Positions 42,391 to 52,300 of a stretch of DNA of 64,000 nt are shown one piece after another. Origin of the DNA: Anaspis maculata. Taxonomy: Eukaryota > Arthropoda > Insecta > Coleoptera > Scraptiidae. The stretch is from NCBI GenBank assembly GCA_949128115.1, contig OX421963.1:78983635-79047634 (forward strand), written 5' to 3'. The notes under the pieces are model-generated. The model did not search any database. It was given only the letters and a program-made list of their open reading frames with translations, and had not been told where the DNA came from. Each line of letters starts with the position of its first letter. The stretch's first letter is position 1. The position numbers were made by a program, and so were the translations under genes.

Positions 42391-45304
42391 TGAAACGACC
42401 CCAGCTATCGTCTTGTACCCCTGAATGGGTAGACAACCCATTATACTGGCATTTTAATTCAACTTATTTGAATTAAATCACTTCTCCCGCTTTTGGAACC
42501 GCTTGGCCGATGATCGTCTAGTATCAGGACGACATCCCGTTGTGCCTCTCTTCTTGTTGTTCGACTATAGAGTTCTCGAGATTGTTGAGACAGGTCTGAC
42601 TACGAGTTTGAACGCAATAAGACACAGTTAAAGTTTTAACATAACATCAATCTATTGACTTCTATGTACAATTCAAAATGTTTAAATAATGGCTCGCTCC
42701 TATACCTAGTCCTACCTTCACAGCGCAGGCTAAATTATCTAAAAGATCTAACCTATTCCCGAAGAGATAACTTTCCCCTAATTATTTCAGACGTCCCAAC
42801 ACCCCAACCCTCCGACGAACACCTGACTCTACACCTTGACCGACATTTAATTCTGACTGGTTTTCGCGGTTCAAAGTTCTTTTTGGGGTTAAATCAGATC
42901 CAACATTCATGTTAGTGTTAGAGGTTATGTTAGGGTTAGGCCCGGCTTCTAGACACTGAAAAGAGAAGAGTGACTTCGACCACGAGTGCTATCCAAGATT
43001 TGTGGGCCGGTGTGTGTATGGTAGCCCACCTAATTGTGGCATTCTTTTCAAAGGCTGTTGCTTCTTTTTGGGCCATGGTCTCTTTTGCCCGTTTGGAAAG
43101 GATTGGATATGGCTGCCTTTGTGGGGGCCTATTCCCTTTTTTCACCGTGAGTCGCCCCCAACGCTTAGAAAGATTCCCGCGGTCGCGCGTGTCTATAACC
43201 GGAAATGTTGAACCAAATTTCGCCCTTCCAAAAACTTTCAAACCGATGGTGCGCGCGAAACAATTACTCTAGTCAAGATACAAATTTAATTTGGAGAACG
43301 TTTTGAGCACGCCCCGTATACGCGCTAGTTCGTTGTTGTTTAGCAATTTGTGAGAGAAGGCCGCAGCCAGGAGAAACAAAACGCAAAGGATTGACTATAC
43401 AGGGTGTTCGTCGAAAAGCCGATGCGGAGAGGCGTCGAAATAATCTTTACCCTAACACGAAGTAATCGCCGTCTACACTATTCCTGATCGAGCCCTAATA
43501 ACAATTCATTTTTACAAAGTCCCTATTTGAACGATGGCGTCGTTGTGTACCGGATTAAATTCATCAAGTTCGAATAAGAACGTCTTCATTCCCGTAACAA
43601 GCTCTATATGGAAATATCCGGAACTGTCGTGGCACTAAAACAAAATCATTAGTTTCAAGGAGGGGGGGGGGGGGGTATCCATCAATCCGATCAACAATTG
43701 CGACTCTACGGCAGGGTCCGAACCCCGATCTCAACGCGATGCTATTTTATTTCAATTACTTGATTTTCCACGTAGTTCTCAAAATTTACATTTTCCGAAT
43801 AACTAGGAGCTTCAGAAACGCAGAGGAAGCTCACCCGCGAGTTTCCAGATCTAACCCACTAGGTCCGGTGCTCTGAGTACCGCAGTCACAAAGCCAAGTC
43901 CAGAGGGCCCAAGAGCGCGAATACCTTTCTATGAAGGTATCCAACAAAGGACGAGGCTTGCCAGTGGCTGTACCTGACGGCAGACAGTAGCGCAGATACC
44001 AGCACGTGCAGGCAGATTCAGAAAGCACGCGTGAGCCCCATCATACATTTTTCCGACAAAGCCTAACCGTAAGCAACTATCCCAACTCACCAAGACTAAC
44101 CTCCCGCTCGTCGAGGTCATCACTCCGCCACACGAGATACCGAAACGAGAGACCTCATTTCTATCGGGCCTGGATCATTTAGGGGTTTTAACTCGACATC
44201 CTCGAGGTGGGCTAGAACTCACCGTGGAGGGAACGCGACTCAGCATCCTGGAGGGGGTTCGAAACACTTCGTCAACGGGTCCCAACTCTACGACTTGGAG
44301 AAGGGTCGAAACTCAACACCGGAAGGGCCTTGGCACATCGACCTGGAGAAGGGCTGGAACTCGTCGTCGGAGGGCTCTGACTCGACACCTGGAGGCGGAT
44401 CAAGACTCAACGTCCAAGGGCTCTGACTCGACATCCTAGAGACGGGTTGCAACTCAACGGGGGAAGCAACTCATCAGTCTCTCGGAGGGTCAAAACTCAA
44501 CCTGGAGGGTTCTCGACTCAGCGTGCCCCCAAGGGGACCAAAACACGACTCCGAAGGGTTCCAACTCGGCTTTCTCCAGGGGGCCTTTGAGACACATCAG
44601 CCGGGGGAAATCGACTCGTCATTTTCCAAGTGGGCTGGGACTCATCATTGGGGCTTCGACGCTTCGGCCTCTAGGAGGGTCGCGACGCAACATAAACGGG
44701 TTCTAACTCAGCTTCCTCGAAGGGGACTAAAACTCTTCGCTAACAGGCCCGCAGAAGCACTCGGCAGCGGACGTGACAAGTCGGGAGCGGACGGCAGCCC
44801 AGGAGGATTGGTCCAGGTACCACGGTCAATCTCCGGCGATATCCTCCATTCCCAGCCATCCGGAATATTTTATTGCATCCAAAACGATCGCGAACGGCGT
44901 ATAGCCGTGGAATTCCAATGGGTAATTCGATACACTGCGCTGGGACACCGGGTGACATCACGTGGACATCGGATGATGGCGGCGGCGAGCGGGCGGTAAC
45001 ACGGCGCGTCAACATAGCAGGAGTACGGCAGCAACTAGCTGGGTCAATATGCGGGTGCTTCACTTCATATGCACCAATTCCCCATTTCGTCGGACGTCAG
45101 GCAGGGACGGTTGTTGAATGTCGATGATGGGCCAGTAAATTATGTTATAGAGCTTTGCGGGATTTACACGAATGAATTAAATAGCTAGCGACATCTTTTA
45201 ATGATGCCTTGACTCTGAATATTCACATTCTCATACCTCGATTTCACGGCTTTGAATTATTTTCCTCCGGAATATTTTCGGCCCGCCAAATGCGGGTGGC
45301 TTCA
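42391..45304. mobile_element. 2914-bp insertion, TG...CA ends, ATAT duplication, unknown class
   Basis: The palindrome's right arm is interrupted exactly between ATAT (42387-42390) and ATAT (45305-45308); the uninterrupted left arm has ATAT once. The insert begins TGAAACGACCCC and ends GGTGGCTTCA. TG...CA with a 4-bp duplication fits a solo LTR or a genome-free LTR derivative, but its ends share no direct repeat and a 2.9-kb solo LTR would be long. It contains a GC-rich degenerate minisatellite (about 44180-44760), a CAGGGTGTTC motif near 43401, a 17-base G run near 43662 and no recognisable protein. Class uncertain. Confidence 0.75.
44180..44760 (+). repeat. Degenerate ~21-26 bp minisatellite (ACTC...GGAGGG)
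   Basis: Roughly two dozen irregular units start near ACTC(G/A)(A/T)C and continue to a GGAGGG/GAAGGG-type core, alternating between about 21 and 26 bp (about 47-bp higher-order period). Indels are frequent. The frames across it (44224-44439 and 44523-44999) are repetitive by-products and probably non-coding. Confidence 0.7.
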
Positions 45305-45811
45305 ATATCATTTCTAACATTACTTTTTGTAGAAATACTAAGTATTGTGTCAATATCTCGAAGAATTACTCATTTATGGAGAAAATAGTGTTCTTGTTTT
45401 TTTTTCTGGTTTTCCCCTATATTTCAAAGACGGTTCAAGGTAATCAAAAACAGTTTGCTGTGAATTCATAAGCATAAAATAGTTGATGTATGTGGTAAGT
45501 TACACGTCTCGACATGTTTCGGTTAATTAAATATAATTTTTCAACTTTTTTTCTTTCTGTATCACCCTGTATACGCCGCCGGCATGGATGGCGCTAACGG
45601 CTACCTTTCTGGATCGGAAGAGTACAATGCAAAGGACACTTCCACCGAGTGGCATCTTCTCATCAGAAAATGCAAGGTACTTTTTAACTAGCATCCGGAC
45701 TAAAAGTGTCAAGTTTTTTCCCCGTTAACCAATTTTCAAAATCTAAAGCTCATATATTGGAGTGAGAAGTTTCAAGTGAGAAATCCTTGGGATCAAAATC
45801 GACTGAGAAGT

Positions 45812-45895
45812 GGTGGCGGCCTAATGGTTTAGGTGTTGGCGCGCCAAGCCAGTCGTGCTATGCTGCGAGGGGTTCGAATCCCGCCTGGTTCATGG
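45812..45895 (+). repeat. tRNA-derived SINE head (box A and box B)
   Basis: TGGCGGCCTAATGGTTTAGG resembles the RNA polymerase III box A and GGTTCGAATCC (45871-45881) is a perfect box B, at tRNA-like spacing. The outer ends (GTGGCGGCC and GGTTCATGG) cannot form an acceptor stem and no cloverleaf with an anticodon arm is evident, so this is a SINE promoter or tRNA pseudogene rather than a tRNA gene. The body to about 46070 has no clear tail. Confidence 0.65.
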
Positions 45896-47177
45896 ATATT
45901 TTGTGCTGTCCGATTGTTCCGAAAATTGTTCCGACCTTACTATGCCATATTCTGCACCTGTCTAACTACAGCGGTTACAGAAAAAATGGATTTCTGACTA
46001 CAGAGTTGATTGCTATCAAAGTACTAAGGCCTCACATAGTTACAGTAGGCAATTCAAGTATGATATAAAACGTGTACCAAAAACCAACTGAATGTTTTGT
46101 CGACGCTAATAACCTCGTAGTTGATGCGTCGTAAAACATTTAAAAGTAAGAAAAAACGTGGGTGCGTGACCATAGTCACCCTCGAAAGAAGTGGAACTTC
46201 TATAGGTATAAATCAATTAGCAAACAACGTTCGAAGAGGTGTTCTTTTCGTACTCCCGCTTCGCTCCCTAACGGTTTGTAGCATCTTGTTTTTTTTTATT
46301 ATCAATATAATTATTATGGGTCACTTGAAGGGCAGAATACTTTCGACATGATTTTTTCACGATTAAACTTTTTTTACTACTTTCTTGCTGCGCTCGGCGC
46401 TCAAACTTCCATCTTCGTCACATGAAGTCTCACTCATATCCATAATACAATAAATATCTATCTATTCTTATCAATAATATTCTCCATAAAGTACCTATAA
46501 TATAATAATAATTTTTATTGATATTTTATTTTATCTTCCTGCGGTGCCGGTAAGCCGACGCGGTCCGTCTGTCCAAGGTACACATAATAATTATGCGAAT
46601 GTGAAATCGTGACGGATTTTCTTACTGTACGATTTTCCCCCTTGTATTACCGCACGGTGGAAACTGTGCTGTAATGTCGTTTGGAAAACTCCGGTATCAA
46701 TTTTAAATGGGAAAAATAAAAAAATATAAAATACATAGGTATTTAGATAAGTATGTACCTCGTGAATGTGATTTGCGGTAACTACGTGCTTCTAGAGTTC
46801 CTACGATATTATCTTCTCCACTCACAATAAGGGCGCCAATCCGAAGAGATCCACTACCAATCGGCGGCCTCCCATTCAAATTTTGGTCGCGCTAAGCGTT
46901 GTCGCAGTCAAATTATCACTCAACTGGAGTGAAGCCATCGTCCCATGTTTGGCTCGAGGTAAGACTATTGTCAGGCAGCGTGATTTCAAAATAGGCGCTT
47001 CAAAAGGTGGTTGAAATATTACCTGCTTATAAAACTTTCTAACCATCAACTCTTCACCAAAAAATTACCTACCGTTTGACTGATGTGGTCCGAATTTCAC
47101 GGAATGTCTCGTGACTTAAAGCAGTTTTTTTTTCAAATTGGACACTGGAGTGTCTTGAAGAAATACGTTATAAGCAG
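45896..47177. other. Intergenic stretch, no gene recognised
   Basis: AT-rich, with runs of ATAATAAT near 46495-46515. No motif-bearing frame. Confidence 0.4.
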
Positions 47178-47185
47178 CTCATGAG
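47178..47185. repeat. 8-bp target duplication CTCATGAG (left)
   Basis: Identical to 47530-47537. The sequence is itself palindromic. Confidence 0.9.
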
Positions 47186-47529
47186 TAGCGCTGGGCAATA
47201 CATTTGATTAATCGATTATTTTAGCATGCAAAAAAATCACCGATTAATAGATAATCCTCGGAATAATCGATTATTTAATGAATTATTCGATTTTTTTGAT
47301 CAGTTATTCGATTTTTTGATCGATTAATTGATTATTCAATTAACGATTCGAATAGAATAATCGCATATTTCATAATCGACTATGCGTAATCGAATAAAAT
47401 CGATTAATTGACTTCAAAATAATCGATTAATCGATTTTGAAATAAATGAAATAATCCATTAATCGAAGTAATATATTATGATTTTATAATCGATTATCCG
47501 TTATAAAATTTCATAATCGCCCAGCCCTA
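47186..47529. mobile_element. 344-bp hAT-type MITE filled with ATCGATTA repeats
   Basis: Ends TAGCGCTGGGCAAT and the complement of TAGGGCTGGGCGAT, with perfect 8-bp duplications. TAG(N)GCTGGGC is a typical hAT terminus. The whole interior consists of degenerate AATCGATTA units on both strands. No transposase. Confidence 0.88.
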
Positions 47530-47537
47530 CTCATGAG
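47530..47537. repeat. 8-bp target duplication CTCATGAG (right)
   Basis: Partner of 47178-47185. Confidence 0.9.
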
Positions 47538-48227
47538 TCAATAATTTGAGACTTTCTGTGTAAAATTTGAGCTAAATCGGTCGAACCATTGTATAACTAC
47601 TCCTAGTAGGCCAGCCGCCGTTCAAATGGGGTATAATCCAATTTTTTTCTTCAATTGGTAATAAGGAGCTGAACACTTCCTTATAAGCATGTGGTAGTTT
47701 GTTTCACTTTTATCTTCATAATAGGGCGGGAAAAAATTCGCAAAGAATTCCTTTCTGAGCCAGTGACGTCACTAGATCGGGCCAGGTTATACCCTGATTG
47801 GCAACATCGCGGTTTTGGGTGCGATGGTAACCAATACTTATTTATTTCTGTTTGAAACAATTTCGTAACAGACGTCAAGTTGGACGTCAAACTGGAGTTT
47901 GATCTAATTGAGGTGGATGAAATAAGTGACCCTGCCGTTATTATCTGTTATGAACAGAGGGCAGAGGCTTTGAGGAAGGGAGCTCAAGTTCACAACCATG
48001 GCAGATATACGTTCTACTGCACAAATACAAATTTTTCAAACGTGAAAGCGAAGAGGTGAAGCTCCCATAGTTCGTCCAGAATAAGTAAATAACTTTTAAT
48101 CTATCTAAAAAGAACATTCGTCCTCACAAAAATGCTAGAAAACGGAACGTGGATGGTGTGTGGTGACTGGTGAGTATCGTTTTCGTTACTGTAAAAAGTG
48201 CGGTTGATGCTGGATGTTGATGTCACC
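47538..48227. other. Intergenic stretch, no gene recognised
   Basis: Nothing recognisable; it forms the left flank of BEL copy C. Confidence 0.4.
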
Positions 48228-48232
48228 CTCGC
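48228..48232. repeat. Target-site duplication CTCGC (left of BEL copy C)
   Basis: Identical to 55711-55715, just outside the LTR ends. Confidence 0.93.
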
Positions 48233-49181
48233 TGTTAGCGCGGTACACATAAAGACGGCAGCCTTCCGATGAAGGCTGCATTAAAACAATAACTCTTGGA
48301 TTAGGAAAGCAGCAAGCGACAGTCAGAAATAAAATTCACAACAACAATCAAAAACTTTAATGCAAAACAAAGAAAAAAAACACAAACAGACAGAATTACA
48401 AAACAATAAAAAAAAACAATGTGAATTAAATGAAATGAAAAATCCGAGTGGATTTTCTGGCGCCGAGTGGCGTCCTGAAAACGAGACGAACTGCACTGAA
48501 GGTATACACCCCGGCAAACGGGAATAAACGGTAAATGGTAAAAACAATGGAAAATATGGAACTTACGGGATCTTATTCGGTGGCGGCGTCGTCCTGGCGG
48601 AGTCCGAAGGCGGCGTCGTGGTGGATGGCCGTTCTGGTGGTGGATTTCCTGGTGAAATGCACGAGTGCCCGTGTTCGTCACCAAAATGGCGGACGAACGA
48701 CTCGATCCCGTCCGAAACTGGAGCTTTGTGTGCGGCTGGCTGATCCAAGCCGCTCCCCGGTGAAAGCGGTGAAAACTGCCGCTTTCTGGACTTGGAGATG
48801 CTGCAGAGCTCCTCCAGGAGTCACTATCGGACGCGATGGGCCTTGGATGGGCTTCTGGTCGAGTACGAATGTACGCCGATGGCACGACAAGATGGCCGCG
48901 AGAACGATGACCAAAAAAAAGACGGCGTGGCTTCCCGCTCGACGTACGGAGGTCAACGCCGCATCGAACGAAGCGGCAAAGGCACGAGCGGAAAGAAAGC
49001 CGAAGAATGCCGAAGACGGCCGAAGAAAGTGCTGGAGCTCGTTTACGCTTGCGCCTGACAGCCAAGTGCCAGGCACACCGAACAGGGGGTGAGGGGTGAG
49101 GACTTGGACGACACAGGGATATTTTGGGTTGCATACCCTCAGTGCACACGAATGCAGTGTTCAATGAACGGGGCCGAGACA
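48233..49181 (-). repeat. BEL copy C 3' LTR
   Basis: 949 bp. Relative to other LTRs it lacks 16 bp near 48455 and has changes such as GCATCGAAC for GCTTCGAAC. The intron-like segment is at 48566-48475 with GTAAGT and TTTTCAG intact. Confidence 0.93.
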
Positions 49182-49300
49182 TACTCCCCACCAAAATACC
49201 ACTCGGGGTATTTTCAAAGTTCAAAAATTAATGAAATCAAACATGATACAAAAAGAAAGAGCATAGTGAAAACAATGACGGAAGTGAAAACACAGAATGC

Positions 49301-52300
49301 TCACTGTCCTGAAGGGAGGGGACAAAGTTTGACCATTGGGCGTCGCAGAACGTCGCGTTGAGTACGGACATCTGCGACACGACAAATGCCATCTTTGCCG
49401 GGGAAGAGTTTTGAAATTCTGCCTAACCTCCACTTCAGAGGGGGAGCGTTTTCGTCCTTGATGAGGACTAAAGACCCCACATCTGCGGATTCAAGGTGAC
49501 GTGACTTGTGCCACTTGCCGCGTTGGTACAGCGTGTGTAGATATTCGTCGCGCCAACGCGCCCAGAAACGCTGTTGCATGGATTGGACCAACTGCCATCG
49601 CGACAACCTGTTGATCTTGAGGTGGGACAAATCTGGGTCAGGTGGGGCCGTTAACGGCTCGAGCGTCAAAAAATGACCAGGCGTCAATGGGCACAGATCA
49701 TTTGGATCCGAGCCCAGCTCCGAAAGTGGCCGTGAGTTGAGCAACGCTTCAACTTGGGTGACCAACGTGGTCAGCTCTTCAAAGGTGAGTATTTGATCAC
49801 CTATCACGCGAGATAGATGAGTTTTGACAGCTTTTATGCCGCTTTCCCACAGCCCGCCAAAGTGGGGACTGGAGGGAGGAATGAAGCGCCAAGTGATGGC
49901 TTCGGATTCCGCGGCGAGTTGCATTGACGTCGTCAATTGCCTATGAGCTCCGACAAAGTTTGTGCCATTGTCGCTATAGATGGTAGAGCAGCGACCGCGC
50001 CGGGCAATGAATCTGCGCAAGGCAGCGAGGACAGCATCTGTTGAGAGATCGGAGGCAACCTCGACGTGCAATGCCTTGGTGGCGAAGCACACGAAAAGAC
50101 AGATGTACGCCTTCGTAGTTCTGACACCGCGAGCGCGTGACATGAGGATTGGAAAAGGGCCACCATAGTCGAGCCCGACGCAGCTAAAAGGTTTTAGCTG
50201 AGAAATTCGCGCCGAGGGGAGGTCGCCCATGGTGGGAGAAAAAGTTTGCGGCTTAGTCCGGAAGCACCGGTAACACGATGCAAGATAGTGCCGTACCGCG
50301 CGTCGCGTGGACAATATCCAAAAATTTTGCTGCAGGAGATAGCAGGTATTGTTGAGTCCCGGGTGGCAATGTCGGGAATGAACTTGTCGAATGACGAGTC
50401 CTGTCAAGACGTGACGAGATGGAAGAAGAGCAGGGTGTCTGGTTGCAAATGGCAACTCATGACAATGCTTCAAACGTCCGCCGACGCGGAGAACATCGTC
50501 ACGATCGAGAAAGGGTGAAAGTTTTCGAAAGGGTCTTGAACAGGGTTTGCCGTTGCGTAACGACGCGATTTCGACGGCAAATACCTTCTGCTGTACATGT
50601 TTGACAATGTACAACAAGGCAAAATGGAGTTCTGTATCCGAGAGAGGTCCTGTGAACTTCTCATCGGACTTGCATTTGCAGAACCGATAGAAATAGGCGA
50701 CAGCGCCCTGAATCTTCCGTAAGGAGGATATGCGCAAAAAGAGGTCGTCGATGTCAATCGGCGGCGGCTGCGGCACACGCACGACCAAAGCGAGCTTTCG
50801 CTCTTCAGACGCAATGTCTGGGGAGGACACGGAGAATTTGTCATCCGGCCATGTGTCATCCGCTGATGACAGAAAAGGTGGGCCAGACCACCAGAGGGAG
50901 CACGAAAGCATGTCTTCGGGAAACAATCCGCGCGAAGCTGGGTCGGCGGGATTGTCCGATGTTGAGACATGTCTCCAACACTGAGGCGGGACACGCTGTT
51001 GAATATGCTCAACACGGTGAGCAACAAATGTTTTCCAGCGGTGCGAAGAGGAACGCAGCCAGCTGAGAACAACCGTAGAATCGGTCCACGCAAATATGGC
51101 ATCGAACTGTACGGTTCCTGCGAGCGCTGCAACGGTGAAGGCAACGAGATTGGAAAGTAGGACCGCTGCACACAATTCGAGACGGGGTACGGTCAGCAAT
51201 TTGACTGGAGCCACCTTTGATTTGGCGGTTAGGAGACGAATGGTGGGAACACCATTTCGAAGGTAACGAACGTACAACACGCTCGCGTACCCAGATTCAG
51301 ATGCGTCGCAAAAGGCGTGCAACTGGCACCTGTCTGCAGGCGACGGAAAAGTATGCCGTGGAATTTGCAACCGCGAAAGTTGCGATAGCTCGGATTGAAA
51401 ACGCAACCACTGCTGACATACGATGTCTGGAGGGGTGTCGTCCCAATCAAGGCCAAGTTTCCATAACCGTTGGATTAAATGTTTGGCGAAAAATGCAACA
51501 GGGCACAGAAAGCCGAGCGGATCGTAAATCCGAGCCACCTCCGACAAGATGGACCGTTTTGTGCACGGTAGTTCATTTGGATGAACCGTGAATGAAAAGG
51601 TGTCTGTTGCCGCTTGCCACTGGAGGCCAAGAATTTTTACAGTATTGTCAGCAACGTCACTGAAAGTGGACGGCTGAGTTCGAACGTGATCAAGTGGTAT
51701 GTCTTGCAGCACATCAGGGTGATTGCTTGCCCACTTGCGCAATTCAAAGCAACCCGATTGGAGCAGGTTGATTAGCTGCGTTTGTAATTCCCGTGCTGAT
51801 TCCACGGAGTTCGCACCGCAAAGTAGATCGTCTACATACAAATTACGGCGAATTGCCTGCGAAGCCAATGGAAACTTCGAGGCGCTTTGTTCGGCCAAGT
51901 GAAGCAACGTGCGAACCGCTAGAAACGGTGCCGAAGAAACACCATATGTAATGGTGTTCAATTGGTACGTTTCAATGGGTCGATCAGGGGAGAAACGAAA
52001 GCGAATGAGTTGATACTTGCGATGTTCGGGCGAGATAAGTATCTGCCGATACATCTGACGGATGTCACAAGTAAAAACGATCGGCTCACACCGAAACTGC
52101 AGTAGCAAAGCTGCTATGTCCTGTTGTAACTTAGGACCGACGAGAAGCGTCTCGTTGAGAGATAAATGATTCGGCGCTTGCGCCGAAGCATCAAAAACGA
52201 CGCGAATTTTCGGCTTGTCGTCTTCGATCTTGACGATCGGATGATGAGGGATGTAATACGCCTCAGAATCTGGAGGTTCTGCGTCCAGCAAGGTCATGTG

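Larger units (their letters stand above)
40357..45703. mobile_element. Foldback F7: ~2.2-kb palindrome expanded by two later insertions
   Basis: The ends read TAGTCCGGATGCTAGTT and the complement. Removing two well-bounded insertions (40828-41034 and 42391-45304, plus one duplication copy each) leaves about 2.2 kb of inverted repeat. The arms run inward to about 41580 on the left and 41790 on the right, with a loop of about 200 bp. Paired phrases include CTTGATGTACTTTGAGGTAG with its complement near 42075 and GACCTCTTCGGCGGGAAAG with its complement near 42190. TA next to both ends may be the target duplication. No genes. Confidence 0.8.

Noticed and set aside
44523..44999. 158-codon frame as a host gene
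   Set aside because: It crosses a degenerate minisatellite inside a mobile insertion; low-complexity translation.
45812..45895. Functional tRNA gene
   Set aside because: No acceptor-stem pairing and no clear anticodon arm despite box A and box B.
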